Shown piece after piece: positions 54,257 through 63,260 of a stretch of DNA of 64,000 bases. The stretch is from Deltaproteobacteria bacterium CSP1-8. GTDB taxonomy: Bacteria > Desulfobacterota > Deferrimicrobia > Deferrimicrobiales > Deferrimicrobiaceae. The stretch's first letter is position 1; every line of letters starts with the position of its first letter. The stretch covers positions 30,820-94,819 of the forward strand of contig LDXO01000009.1 in assembly GCA_001443455.1 (NCBI GenBank), written 5' to 3'. The notes beneath the pieces were generated by a model. The model was not told where the DNA came from, made no database searches, and was given only the letters and a program-made list of their open reading frames with translations. The translations under genes were made by a program, and so were the position numbers.

Positions 54257-54970
54257 TCAGCCCCCCAGATAGGCCTTCTTGACCTGGGGGTTGACGAGAA
54301 GTTTTTCGGACCCTCCCTCCAGCACGAGCCTGCCGTTCTCCAGTACATACCCTCGACCGGCAAATTGAAGCGCCATTCGAGCATTCTGCTCGACGATCAG
54401 AATGGTGGTTCCTTCCCGATTGATCTCCCCAAGGGAGTCGAATACGCTCATCATCAACAGGGGAGCCAACCCCATGGAGGGCTCATCCAGGAGCATGATT
54501 TTCCTGCCGCTCATGAAGGCCCGCCCGACGGCCAGCATCTGCTGCTCTCCGCCGCTCAGTGTTCCGGCCTTCTGATTTTTCCGTTCGGAAAGCCGCGGGA
54601 AGATCGAGGATACCCGGTCCAGATCTTTCCCGATCGCTCTGCCGTCCCTCCTGGCGAAGGTGGCGAGCCTCAAGTTCTCCATGACCGTCAGGTTGTCGAA
54701 CAGACGCCTTCCTTCGGGGACATGGGAGATGCCGAGCTCGCTGACCACTTTGTCCGGAGGGTATTGGAGCAGGTCCCGACCCATGAAGGTCATTTTCGTC
54801 CCCGCTTCGACCGGGATGAGGCGGGAAATCGCCCGCAGGGTGGTGCTCTTCCCCGCTCCGTTGGCGCCGATGATGCACACGATCTCCCCCTCGTCGATCT
54901 GGAAGCTTACCCCATGAAGGGCCTTGATATTGTCGTAGGAAACCCGCAGGTTTTCCACGGACAGCAGCAT
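54257..54970 (-). CDS. livF: Branched-chain amino acid ABC transporter ATPase LivF
   Basis: A 237-residue ABC ATPase. Walker A 'GANGAGKSTT', signature 'LSGGEQQMLAVGRAFMS', Walker B 'IMLLDEPSMGL', H-loop replaced by 'VEQNA' as usual in LivF. With LivG it powers uptake of branched-chain amino acids or related substrates. Its ATG overlaps the livG stop by one base (TGATG). carB follows after 16 bases. Confidence 0.95.
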   Translation of the reverse strand: MLLSVENLRVSYDNIKALHGVSFQIDEGEIVCIIGANGAGKSTTLRAISRLIPVEAGTKMTFMGRDLLQYPPDKVVSELGISHVPEGRRLFDNLTVMENLRLATFARRDGRAIGKDLDRVSSIFPRLSERKNQKAGTLSGGEQQMLAVGRAFMSGRKIMLLDEPSMGLAPLLMMSVFDSLGEINREGTTILIVEQNARMALQFAGRGYVLENGRLVLEGGSEKLLVNPQVKKAYLGG

Positions 54971-55746
54971 CAGATCGCCCTCTCCTTGCCCAGATAGGCA
55001 TCGATCACCCTGGGATTGTTCTGAATCTCTTCGGGTGTGCCCTCCGCGATGACGGCACCGAAGTCAAGGGTCTGGATCCTCTCGCAGAGCTCCATGACCA
55101 CCTTCATCCTGTGCTCGATGAGGAGAATCGCCAGCCCCAGCTCCTTATGGGCCCGACGGATGATCTCCATGATCTGAACCAGCTCTTCCGGGTTCATCCC
55201 TGCCGTCGGCTCGTCCAGGAGCAGGATCCTGGGTTCCGTCGCCAGAGCCCGGGCCATCTCCACCCTTCTCTGGGCGCCGTACGGCAGGTTGAGGACGACC
55301 TGATCCGCGAGATGGCGGATCCCCATCATATCCAGGAGGCGAACCGCTTTCTCTTCGATCTCGGCTTCTTCCCGGTTGTGCCCGGGTGTACCGATGAACG
55401 CCGCGAACAATCCGTACCGGATCTTCGAATAGTGGGCCAGCTTCACGTGCTCGATGACGGTCATGTGTCTCCACAAGAGAAGGTTCTGAAAGGTCCGGCT
55501 CACGCCCAGGGAGGCGATCCGGTGAGGCGGAAGGCCGTCGATCTTCCTCCCGTCCAGGAAGATCTCGCCATGGCCCGGCTTGTAGATGCCGGTAATGAGG
55601 TTGAAGACGGTGGTCTTTCCCGCCCCGTTCGGCCCGATCAACCCCCGGATCTGGCCGGATCCGATCTCCAGGTTGTAGTCGCGGACGGCGCGCAAGCCAC
55701 CGAAGTCGTGGGACATGTTCCGAACCTGAAGGAACGGTGACGTCAT
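54970..55746 (-). CDS. livG: Branched-chain amino acid ABC transporter ATPase LivG
   Basis: A 258-residue ATPase. Walker A 'GPNGAGKTT', 'GVSRTFQNLLLWRHMTV' (LivG signature), ABC motif 'LPYGAQRRVEMARALA' (as usual, not LSGGQ), Walker B 'ILLLDEPTAGMNPEE' and 'LIEHRM'. The ATG is in a four-base overlap with livM, and the stop overlaps livF, so all are coupled. Confidence 0.95.
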   Translation of the reverse strand: MTSPFLQVRNMSHDFGGLRAVRDYNLEIGSGQIRGLIGPNGAGKTTVFNLITGIYKPGHGEIFLDGRKIDGLPPHRIASLGVSRTFQNLLLWRHMTVIEHVKLAHYSKIRYGLFAAFIGTPGHNREEAEIEEKAVRLLDMMGIRHLADQVVLNLPYGAQRRVEMARALATEPRILLLDEPTAGMNPEELVQIMEIIRRAHKELGLAILLIEHRMKVVMELCERIQTLDFGAVIAEGTPEEIQNNPRVIDAYLGKERAI

Positions 55747-57056
55747 CCCTCTCCGTCCGGTTTCGGCTTTGGCTTGAGGAGGTTCGCGACGTCGAGATCC
55801 CGGAATGCGATCAAACCCGTCGGCCGGAAAATCATCACGAGGATGAGAAGGAGCGGAATGATGATCCACTTGAAAATCTCCAACGGTCGGAGGGCTTCCC
55901 CGAGGAGACTGATGCTGACGGCGCCGACGATGGATCCGTACACGGAGTTCAGACCCCCGAAGTAGACCATGGCCAGGACCTCGGCGAGATTTTGAATCCC
56001 GAAGTTTCCCGGGTTGACGTATCGCATCACGTGAGCGAAAAGCCCCCCCGCAACGCCGGCCCAGAAGGCCCCGAAGAGAAACGCCACCATCTTGGTCCTT
56101 CGGGTGTCGACCGTCATGGCATCGGCCGCCATTTCGTTGTCCCGCACCGCATTGAGGGCCTTCCCGATCGTCGAGCGCACAAAATTGTTGATGCTCCATA
56201 CGCAGAGGACGGTCCAGAGGAACACGGTGGGCAGGTCGGCCCAATCCGGCTGCCCGCTCAAGCCCCGGGGACCGCGGACGAACTCCAGGTTCTCGATCAG
56301 GCTCTTTACGATGAACAGGAACGCGAGGGAGATGATGGCCAGATAGTCGCCCCTCGTTCGGAAGGAGGGAATCGCGACGAACAGGGCCCCGAAGGATGCG
56401 ACCAGTCCGCCCAGGATCAGGGCCACGGGAAACAGGAACGGTCCCAGGGCCGCAGGGAGGGAAGCGGTTCCCAAGAGTTGCGCATTGACGAACAGGCCGA
56501 TGGTCAACACCGAGGCGCAGTAGGCGCCGAGGGCCATGAACCCGGGGTGGGAACAGGAAAACTCGCCCATGTAGCCGTTGATCACATTCAGGCTCAAGGT
56601 GAGCATGACGGCGATCAGGGTGAGGCGAAGCACGAGGACACGGTAGTCGCTGATTTCCGCCCAGACATGCAGGATGGCGTAAAGCAATGCCAGGTGGGCA
56701 GCCGCGGTGACCGCCATCGGGAACCGGAAAAGCGAAGCGGCGATTCCGTTCGCCAGGGGAATGCAGAGCCGCGTAGCGACGGCCGTCGGTACTCCGTAGA
56801 TGATCAGCGTGTACAGGATCACGTTGGGGATCAGGACGGGATTCTTGAGCATCACGGAGAAACCGAACAAGACAGGTATTTTTTGCAATCCCAGGAACTG
56901 GGCGAGAGGAGTGCCCGCGAGGCGCTCCAGCGTGACCGCGACCAGGGCGCCGAAAAACCAGCCGAGCAGCGGGACCCGGGAATACGGTTTCCAGAGGTTC
57001 CGAAACCGGGACCTCCCCCGTTCGGAGTTCGCCCCGTTTCCTCTTTCCCCGCCCAT
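55743..57056 (-). CDS. livM: Branched-chain amino acid ABC transporter permease LivM
   Basis: A 437-residue permease, longer than usual because of an extra N-terminal part (~130 residues with three hydrophobic segments). The core has about eight membrane helices and typical text: 'LTLSLNVINGYMGEFSCSHP', 'RTRGDYLAIISLAF', 'TIGKALNAVRDNEMAADAMT' and 'FRPTGLI'. It forms the channel with LivH. Seven bases follow it after livH. Confidence 0.93.
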   Translation of the reverse strand: MGGERGNGANSERGRSRFRNLWKPYSRVPLLGWFFGALVAVTLERLAGTPLAQFLGLQKIPVLFGFSVMLKNPVLIPNVILYTLIIYGVPTAVATRLCIPLANGIAASLFRFPMAVTAAAHLALLYAILHVWAEISDYRVLVLRLTLIAVMLTLSLNVINGYMGEFSCSHPGFMALGAYCASVLTIGLFVNAQLLGTASLPAALGPFLFPVALILGGLVASFGALFVAIPSFRTRGDYLAIISLAFLFIVKSLIENLEFVRGPRGLSGQPDWADLPTVFLWTVLCVWSINNFVRSTIGKALNAVRDNEMAADAMTVDTRRTKMVAFLFGAFWAGVAGGLFAHVMRYVNPGNFGIQNLAEVLAMVYFGGLNSVYGSIVGAVSISLLGEALRPLEIFKWIIIPLLLILVMIFRPTGLIAFRDLDVANLLKPKPKPDGEG

Positions 57057-57063
57057 AAGACGA

Positions 57064-57987
57064 CTAGAGCCTCAACCGCGCGCTGTACGGCTCCCCGAAA
57101 AAGCCGTGCGGCCGTATGGCCAGGATCAGCAGGATGATGGAATATGCGATCAGGTCGCGCAGCGTCGAGGGGAAGATCATGGCCACGAAGATTTCGGTGA
57201 ACCCCAGCAGGAAGCCGGCGAGCGTGGCTCCCATGACCGACCCCCTTCCCCCCAGGATGGCGGCCACGAACGCCTTCCAGCCGAACACGATCCCCATATA
57301 CGGGTCCAACACGGGGTAGGCGACGCCGAAGAGGATCCCCGCGGCGGCGGCCAGCGCGGATCCCAGCGCGAACGTGAGGGCGGCCATGGTGTTGAGCGGC
57401 ACCCCCATCAGGGGCACGACGGCGAAGTCGAAGGCCATCGCCCGCATGGCCATCCCCCACTTCGTTCTCCGGACGAACTGGTGCAGGGCAAGGGCGAGGA
57501 GCAGCGACACAAGAACGATCATGATCTTCTTGTTGGTCACGAATACGCCGCTCACGTTATAGGTCGTGGTTTCGATCAGGGAAGGGAAGCTGACCCTCCG
57601 TGCCCCCAGCAGGGCCAGGTTGCCGGTCTCCAGGATGATGCCGATCATCAGGCCCGTGATCGCGGCCGAGGCCCGGGGCGCGTCCCGCAGAGGCCGATAC
57701 CCTACCCGCTCGACGATCATGCCGACGAACGAGGTCAGGAACATGGAGAAGAGGATGGTCAATACCAGGATCAGCCAGTTGGGCAGGGCGACGACGCCCG
57801 AGGAGGCAAGAGCGATGAGGCCCATGGAAACCCCGAAACCGATGTACGACCCGACCATGAAGATGTCGCCGTGCGCGAAGTTGAAGAGCATGAGGATGCT
57901 GTACACCATGGAGTATCCCAGCGCGATCAGGGCGTAGAAACTCCCCCACTGGAGGGCGTTGACCAGGTTCTGGAGGAAAATGACCAT
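57064..57987 (-). CDS. livH: Branched-chain amino acid ABC transporter permease LivH
   Basis: A 307-residue permease with about eight membrane helices. 'ALQWGSFYALIALGYSMVYS', 'LMLFNFAHGDIFMVGSYIGF' and 'GVPLNTMAALTFALGSALAA' are LivH hallmarks. Starts at ATG 57987; a TTG further up would run into the hairpin. It follows livJ after a hairpin, which probably lowers expression relative to livJ. Confidence 0.94.
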   Translation of the reverse strand: MVIFLQNLVNALQWGSFYALIALGYSMVYSILMLFNFAHGDIFMVGSYIGFGVSMGLIALASSGVVALPNWLILVLTILFSMFLTSFVGMIVERVGYRPLRDAPRASAAITGLMIGIILETGNLALLGARRVSFPSLIETTTYNVSGVFVTNKKIMIVLVSLLLALALHQFVRRTKWGMAMRAMAFDFAVVPLMGVPLNTMAALTFALGSALAAAAGILFGVAYPVLDPYMGIVFGWKAFVAAILGGRGSVMGATLAGFLLGFTEIFVAMIFPSTLRDLIAYSIILLILAIRPHGFFGEPYSARLRL

Positions 57988-58011
57988 CGGTTCGATGCCT
58001 GCGCTTTCGAC

Positions 58012-58049
58012 AAAGGCGGGCCGGGACAAAAAATCCCGAGCCCGCCTTT
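58012..58049 (-). terminator. Intercistronic hairpin between livJ and livH
   Basis: AAAGGCGGGC...GGGA pairs with TCCC...GCCCGCCTTT around a CAAAAAA loop. Likely a partial terminator or mRNA-end stabiliser that keeps the binding protein in excess over the permease. Confidence 0.6.
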
Positions 58050-58120
58050 CTTGTCCGAACGAATCTACCTCATGGTACGGCTACGATCCCGGAATCGCCC
58101 CTCCCCCACGCGGACACTCC

Positions 58121-59293
58121 TCACGGACAGGCGGACTTGTAGAACTCGAACTGGCCCTTGTCGCTGATCCGGACGATGACGGCGCACTTGCTCGGGTCGC
58201 CTCCCCCGGAGAACGTCATCTCGCCGGTGATTCCCTTGAATTTCGTGATCCGGCCCATCGCGGAGCGGACGTTCTCCCGGTCCTTCTTCAGGTCTCCCGT
58301 GAGCCCCCCGGTATCTTCAATCGCCTTCTGGACGAGCAGCATGGCGTCCCAGGTGAGCGCGGCCACGTCGTCGGGCACGTAGCCGTGCTTCTTCTGATAC
58401 CGGTCGATGAACGCCTTGGTCGCCCCCGTGGCGCCGGCCGCCGCGTAGTGGGTGCTGAAGAAGAGCCCGTAGCAGTCCTTGCCGCAGAGGCTGACCGTCT
58501 CGGCCGAGCCCCAGCTGTCGCTCCCCACGATCGGTTTTTTCCACCCCAACTGGTGGGCCTGCTGCACGATCAGGGCCACCTCGTTGTAGTACTGGGGGGT
58601 GAAGAGCACCTGGGCGCCGGAATTGTTGATCTTCGTCAGCTGGGAGCTGAAGTCGGTGTCCTTGGTGGTGAAGCTTTCATAGGCCACGACGGACCCGGGG
58701 CCATGCAGTCCTTCCCAGGCCTTTTTGAAGAACTCGGCCAGGCCCTTGGGGTAGTCGCTCGCCACGTCGTACAGGACCGCGGCCTTGGTGAATTTGAACT
58801 CCTGCGTGATGAAATTGGCCAGCACCGGCCCCTGGAAGGGATCGAGGAAGCAGGCACGGAAAACGAACGGCCGGTCCTTGGTGGTGTCGGGATTGGTGGA
58901 CCACGGGGTGATCATCGGCGTCTTGTAGTTGTTCGCGATCCCGCCCGCCGGGACCGCCTGTTTGGAGGCCTGCGGTCCCACCATGACGAGCACCCCGTCC
59001 TCGGTGATCATCTTGGTGGCGGCCTTCACGGCAGATTCCGCTTTGGACTCGTTATCCTCGATCACCAGCTCGACCGGGTACTTTTTCCCCCCCACGGCAA
59101 GACCCCCGGCGGCTTTCACGTCCTCGAGCCACATCTGGGCCGCGAACTTCGTGCCCTCGCCTACCTTGGGGATATCGCCGGTGAGCTCGGCGTTGATCCC
59201 GATCTTGATCGTCTGTGCCTGAACCCATCCGGAAGGGAAGAACGTCAGAAACCCCAAAAGGACAAAAACGCCAACCAGTGACCGTGTTCGCAT
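58121..59293 (-). CDS. livJ: Branched-chain amino acid ABC transporter substrate-binding protein
   Basis: A 390-residue periplasmic protein. Signal peptide (MRTRSLVGVFVLLGFLTFFP, cut after 'VQA'). Type I fold: 'IKIGINAELTGDIPKVGEGT', 'YPVELVIEDNESKAESAV', 'VLVMVGPQASKQAVPAGGIA' and 'VAVLYDVASDYPKG'-like text. Cys pairs near 'SLCGKDCYG' and the C-terminus may be disulfides. The ligand could be Leu/Ile/Val or another amino acid or amide. AAAGGAGG before ATG. First gene of livJHMGF-carB. Confidence 0.93.
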   Translation of the reverse strand: MRTRSLVGVFVLLGFLTFFPSGWVQAQTIKIGINAELTGDIPKVGEGTKFAAQMWLEDVKAAGGLAVGGKKYPVELVIEDNESKAESAVKAATKMITEDGVLVMVGPQASKQAVPAGGIANNYKTPMITPWSTNPDTTKDRPFVFRACFLDPFQGPVLANFITQEFKFTKAAVLYDVASDYPKGLAEFFKKAWEGLHGPGSVVAYESFTTKDTDFSSQLTKINNSGAQVLFTPQYYNEVALIVQQAHQLGWKKPIVGSDSWGSAETVSLCGKDCYGLFFSTHYAAAGATGATKAFIDRYQKKHGYVPDDVAALTWDAMLLVQKAIEDTGGLTGDLKKDRENVRSAMGRITKFKGITGEMTFSGGGDPSKCAVIVRISDKGQFEFYKSACP

Positions 59294-59453
59294 CGCTCCT
59301 TCCTCCTTTTATCCCGTTTCGTCCCGGTGATTCTTGATCTCCTGCGAACGCCTCGCCCGATTTGCTCCCCCTGGTCCTTTATCAAAACGCCGGAAACGTA
59401 GGTTCCGACCCCCACAGTCTATGGTGTTCCGAGCTCAAGGAAGGGCAGGATTC

Positions 59454-59483
59454 AAGATAGGGAGCGGGGGGAGGGGCTGTCAA
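59454..59483 (-). promoter_or_regulatory. Promoter of the liv operon
   Basis: TTGACA (complement 59478-59483), 18-base spacer, TATCTT (complement 59454-59459). The leader before livJ would be about 150 nt. Confidence 0.55.
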
Positions 59484-59543
59484 GGCGAAAAACGGTCGAC
59501 GGATTGGTGCACTCGGCTGCGAATGGCCTTCCCCGCGCTCCGA

Positions 59544-59780
59544 TCACTCCTCCGGGAATTCTCCGATGACGGGACACCGCTCAAGCATTTCCTCGCCATG
59601 AGGGGCCAGATCCAGGCAATGGGTCAAGTCGCTGCCGGCCGTATGGATCCTGAAATGCCTTCCCCCTTGCCAGAGAAAATTTCGGGACACATCGTACACG
59701 TTCCCCTTGTAGGCGATGAAGGCGGATGCGCCCGCCTCGCCGTTGCAGCGAGCCAGTTCCTTTTCATTGAACCGTCGCAT
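59544..59780 (-). CDS. Small cytochrome b5-like haem-binding protein
   Basis: A 78-residue cytochrome b5-like protein. 'FIAYKGNVYDVSRNFLW' opens the fold, and 'GRHFRIHTAGSDLTHCLDL' with 'APHGEEML' gives the two His haem ligands (His in 'GGRHF/RIHTAG' and in 'APHG'). No membrane segment, so a soluble cytoplasmic form common in anaerobes. Electron partner unknown. About 87 bases downstream of the Dps-like gene. Confidence 0.8.
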   Translation of the reverse strand: MRRFNEKELARCNGEAGASAFIAYKGNVYDVSRNFLWQGGRHFRIHTAGSDLTHCLDLAPHGEEMLERCPVIGEFPEE

Positions 59781-59867
59781 CTCCTTCGTCCCCGGAACAT
59801 CCCGTCCGGTCAGGGGGTACGGAAAGGCCCGCCCATTCGGCGGACCTCCCCCATCCCGGCTTCGGGC

Positions 59868-60419
59868 TTACCGTATGAACTTCCCTACGAAGGGTGAGGT
59901 CTCCCCGCGCCGCATGAAATGACCGGAGGGTCCCTCTCCCAGAAATTCCGAGAACCAGGATTCGTGCTCGATTTCCTCATTCAGGATGGCTGTCGACAAA
60001 TCGTAGGTCCGGTGGTCCTTGCCGGCGGTCAGATTGCAGATGTACGTATATCCCCGGACGGCGCATCGCTCCGCTTCCACCAGAACCTTGAGCATCGCTT
60101 TCACGTCTTTCGGATTCTTGGGAAGGCGGGCGGGAGGACAGGCCGAAAGGTCATGAAATACCTTCATATCCTCCGGAAGCTTGCCGCCGAGTTCGTAGAT
60201 CCGGGGGACCAGAGCCTCGAAATGGTTTCGATCCTCGATGCGGGCGGTCTCCGCGATCTCCTTGATTCCTTCCCCTTCCAATCCGATCAGGTTCGCCCGC
60301 AGGATCGTGTAATAGTAGAACGTCGTGAGTTCGGCGGCCGCATTCTTGACCAGCAATTCCACCAGCTGATCCAGGTTGATTCCCGTCTTTTCCACCATCT
60401 CCCGTGCAACCTTGGCCAT
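59868..60419 (-). CDS. Dps-like ferritin-family protein (DpsL type)
   Basis: A 183-residue four-helix protein. Iron ligands: 'AAAELTTFYYYTILRANLIG' (Glu), 'ARIEDRNHFEALVPRIYELG' (Glu, His), 'LVEAERCAVRGYTYICN' (Glu) and 'LNEEIEHESWFSEFL' (Glu, His). A Cys pair in helix C and before is typical of archaeal-type DpsL. The end 'GPSGHFMRRGE' is a family mark. It stores iron and removes peroxide. AAAGGAG before ATG. Directly downstream of the Fur/PerR gene, which may control it. Confidence 0.87.
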   Translation of the reverse strand: MAKVAREMVEKTGINLDQLVELLVKNAAAELTTFYYYTILRANLIGLEGEGIKEIAETARIEDRNHFEALVPRIYELGGKLPEDMKVFHDLSACPPARLPKNPKDVKAMLKVLVEAERCAVRGYTYICNLTAGKDHRTYDLSTAILNEEIEHESWFSEFLGEGPSGHFMRRGETSPFVGKFIR

Positions 60420-60599
60420 GTGCGATCTCCTTTCTGTTCCGGAATGAATAACCCTACCCGCCTCCTGGAAACGGAGATGACCTGGAATTTTTCTTCTCGT
60501 GCGTTATGCCCTGACATCACCTCCTTGCACTCAACCAGGGAAGGCACGGTGCCCTGAAAACCTGCCGATGGGATGAGGATCAGGATTCCCTGTCCACCC

Positions 60600-61034
60600 T
60601 TATGCGCGGTTTCGGTCCTGACATTCGTCACAAATGCCTTCCACGTGCACGGTGGTCCGTACCGCGGTAAACCTCTCCATGGCCGATGATGGAACTTCGA
60701 GGCGGTCGAATTTTTTCGCGGAAAAATCGTTGATCCTCCTGCACCGGAGGCAGATCAAGTGATGGTGCTTCCGTGTATTCGGGTCGTACCTTTTTGAAGC
60801 CCCGCCGAAAAGGACCGAGCCGATGATCTTTTTCTCTTCCATCATCGACAAGGTCCTGTAGACCGTATCCCGGGAGATATGGGGATATTCCCGGGAGACA
60901 TGCCGATAGACGGAATCGGCATCGGGATGGTCTCCGGTTGCCGCCACGGCCATAAGAATGGCCACCCGCTGCGGGGTCACCCTGGCTCCCTGTTCGCGAA
61001 GGATCATTTCCGCCCGGCCCGTTTTCTTGGACAT
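60600..61034 (-). CDS. Fur/PerR-family regulator
   Basis: A 144-residue metalloregulator. N-terminal winged helix ('VTPQRVAILMAV', 'DTVYRTLSMMEEKKII'), regulatory metal site 'KHHHLICLRC', and C-terminal 'CDEC'. Two CxxC pairs form the structural zinc site as in PerR. The Dps-like neighbour fits a peroxide regulon. The promoter and a palindromic operator end only 6 bases before ATG 61034, so the mRNA may be leaderless; an ATG at 61007 is the alternative start. Exact subgroup (PerR or Fur) is not settled. Confidence 0.88.
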   Translation of the reverse strand: MSKKTGRAEMILREQGARVTPQRVAILMAVAATGDHPDADSVYRHVSREYPHISRDTVYRTLSMMEEKKIIGSVLFGGASKRYDPNTRKHHHLICLRCRRINDFSAKKFDRLEVPSSAMERFTAVRTTVHVEGICDECQDRNRA

Positions 61035-61039
61035 AATAC

Positions 61040-61069
61040 TATATAAGATTTATTCCTATATGATGTCAA
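61040..61069 (-). promoter_or_regulatory. Promoter and Fur/PerR-like operator of the regulator gene
   Basis: TTGACA (complement 61064-61069) with an AT-rich -10 (TATATA, complement 61040-61045). Between them lies a 21-bp imperfect palindrome, ATATAAGATT-T-ATTCCTATAT (61041-61061), 8 of 10 positions symmetric. Fits autoregulation. Confidence 0.55.
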
Positions 61070-61118
61070 CCGTTTCCCGTGACCCGGCCAGGTTGTGGCA
61101 AAGGGCTGGTGACCACGG

Positions 61119-62168
61119 CTACGGAGGCGCTACGCCCGAGACCGCCATGAGGATGTAGGGATAGGAAAGGTCCCGTGTCCCGTTGAGCAACTTGGTGTTT
61201 CTCGTCTTCCGGTTGTACACCACCATCGCAGGGGTCCCCTCCACGCGGAAGGCCTGCACCACAGACTGGAAATATTGAACCCCCGCGTTCACGTCCGAAT
61301 AGTTCAGCGGCCGGTAGGTGACGCCCAACGGGGCTACGGCTTTCTGGACATCCTCCGGAGTGGGTTCTTTCGTCCTCTCCGCCAACTGAAGGAGCGCTTT
61401 CCGAATCTCGAGGTATCTCGCCTTCTCTCGAGCAAGAAAACTCAGGTTGTAGGGGATGAAATTCATGGATTCGGCATGGATGGGCATATCGATGAACAGG
61501 AGCTTCGCCCGCCTCATGATGTCCGGATACGCTTTCTCCATATCCGGCTCCGCCTTTCGGCAGGCAGGACAGAACCAGTCGGTGAACACATAGACTTCGA
61601 CCTCGGAGTCCGGCTTCCCGAGCGCCAGCGGGAGCGTATCCGCATGGGACGTGGCAGGGTTTCCCAACCCGAGGAAGGCAAGATACGAACCCGCGATCAT
61701 CACCGCCGTAAGCAAAACCCCTCTCGACAGATACCGCATCGCCGCTTCTCTCCCGGATCCGAATTGTTTCCTGATATCGGAAAAATAGCCGGCACCAAGA
61801 GCAATCCCCACCACGCAGACACATAATGCCACGGCCAGGCATATCGGACACCAATTTTTGATGATGGAATGCTGAGCATGGAGAAACGTGATTTCCGCTC
61901 CCCATGCTCCGGCGATCATAACAGCGAAGAGGCCCCGGGCGAAGGAACGCTTACGGAGAGGGAACAAGAGAAGGCAGAGTGCGAAGAACCCGATCCCGAA
62001 GAAGGGGAACTGCATCCCGAAAATCGTCCATTGATAGGTCGCCTTGCACGTTTCGGGGCATAGACCGGCGGCGAGGAAAATCGAGAGCGCAAGGGCCGTC
62101 GCGAGCCCTGTCCACACCACCGCCATCCGCATCCCGAGGGATTTTATCCTGTCGGAAATCATGGGCAT
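61119..62168 (-). CDS. VKOR-DsbA fusion (disulfide-bond formation)
   Basis: A 349-residue fusion. Residues ~1-150 are a vitamin K epoxide reductase domain with four membrane helices, loop cysteines in 'AGLCPETCKATY' and the active 'KNWCPICLAV'. Residues ~190-345 are a DsbA-like thioredoxin fold with 'DWFCPACRKAEPD' and cis-Pro 'VEGTPAMVVYN'. It oxidises exported proteins using quinone, replacing separate DsbA and DsbB. Start (ATG 62168, or 62162) is uncertain; no strong ribosome site. Confidence 0.9.
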   Translation of the reverse strand: MPMISDRIKSLGMRMAVVWTGLATALALSIFLAAGLCPETCKATYQWTIFGMQFPFFGIGFFALCLLLFPLRKRSFARGLFAVMIAGAWGAEITFLHAQHSIIKNWCPICLAVALCVCVVGIALGAGYFSDIRKQFGSGREAAMRYLSRGVLLTAVMIAGSYLAFLGLGNPATSHADTLPLALGKPDSEVEVYVFTDWFCPACRKAEPDMEKAYPDIMRRAKLLFIDMPIHAESMNFIPYNLSFLAREKARYLEIRKALLQLAERTKEPTPEDVQKAVAPLGVTYRPLNYSDVNAGVQYFQSVVQAFRVEGTPAMVVYNRKTRNTKLLNGTRDLSYPYILMAVSGVAPP

Positions 62169-62324
62169 CGAAGTCGTCTGCTACCAACCTTCTGTTTCGA
62201 GGACACAATTCGAGCACAACCATCCAACGGCCGGATCCGGTCCGGTGGTGATTTCTTCATTTTACTCGCGAATATCCCGTCGGGGAAAGCCCCCCCCGGA
62301 GCCAGCCCCCCCGGAGCCGGACCG

Positions 62325-63260
62325 ATGGAAGGTTCCCTCTCTTATTCCGGGCCAGACCGGGTTCTCGACGCCGACCAGATCCCGCGCGGTTTCAGCGATC
62401 AGCTGAGCGGCCGGGCCCCCGCCTCCACCGCCTATCGGATGGTGAACGATCTCGACGGGGTGCGCTCCGAGCGCAATCTGCTGCTGGCCCAGGGAGTCCG
62501 GATCGCCGAAGAACTCTCGCTGATGCGGCCGTTGCTCCACCCCCCCGGCGGGGACGTGTCGATCGCCACGGTGGAGTTCAAGCTCAACCAGCCCAAGGGC
62601 AGCAACACCCTGCGCAACACCGAACTGCACTGGTTTCGCGGCGACGCAGTCAAGCAGCTGCGGTTCCTGTTCCAGCGGATCCGGGAGGACGGCACCGCGA
62701 GGGCCGTCGTCCTTACCGCCGAAGGCACCCGGGCATTCGTTCCGGGTCAGAACAGCGACGAGCTTTCCGTGCTGGACGACGAGCAGATCACCGAACTCGC
62801 CGCCCTCGCCCAGGAGACGATGAGCGCCATCGAGAGCTTCAAGATCCCGGTCGTCCTGAACCTGAACGGCCTGGCCCTGGGCGGCGGAACCGAGCTCGTG
62901 GCCGCCGCACACTACGTGGTCGCCTCAAGGCTCGAGCGCATCTACCTGGGCCAGCCCGAGACCTACATCAACCTCATCCCCGGTTTCGGAGGCACCCAGC
63001 GCCTGGTCCGACTGATGGCCGAGAAGTCCCGGCTCGGTCTACGGTACGGCCTCCTCTTCGCGGGCGACACGATCCTGACCGGGCAGCCGATGAGCGTCGA
63101 GGAGGCGTACGCGCACGGGTTGGTCTCGAAGCTCGTGCCTTCGAACTCCCTGGCCGTGGCGTACCGCTACGCCTTGGGGCACGCCCTCGGTTCCGACGAC
63201 ACCCTTCGTCTCGCCATGGAGGAGCACACCGGGCCGTGCAGCACTGGGAGGATCCTTTGA
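62325..63260 (+). pseudogene. Crotonase-family (enoyl-CoA hydratase/isomerase) protein, N-terminal part of a frameshifted gene
   Basis: 311 residues. Crotonase core from ~115: 'AVVLTAEGTRAFVPGQNSDE', oxyanion loop 'NGLALGGGTELVAAAHYVVA' and 'GQPETYINLIPGFGGTQRLV' with both Glu positions of a hydratase. The first ~110 residues are an unusual extension. The C-terminal helices are missing here; they appear in the next frame (63236-63634). Joining 'RLAMEEH' to 'RAVQHWEDP' would need a 2-base deletion (or 1-base insertion) near 63225. Sequencing error or real mutation. Confidence 0.65.

Noticed and set aside
55737..57137. 466-residue plus-strand frame opposite livM
   Set aside because: Shadow frame; low-complexity Glu/Asp/Gly/Arg composition and no start signal.
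60287..60631. Small gene upstream of the Dps-like gene
   Set aside because: A purine-rich AAGGAGGTG touches an ATG but the frame overlaps the Dps-like gene out of frame and has no recognisable domain.
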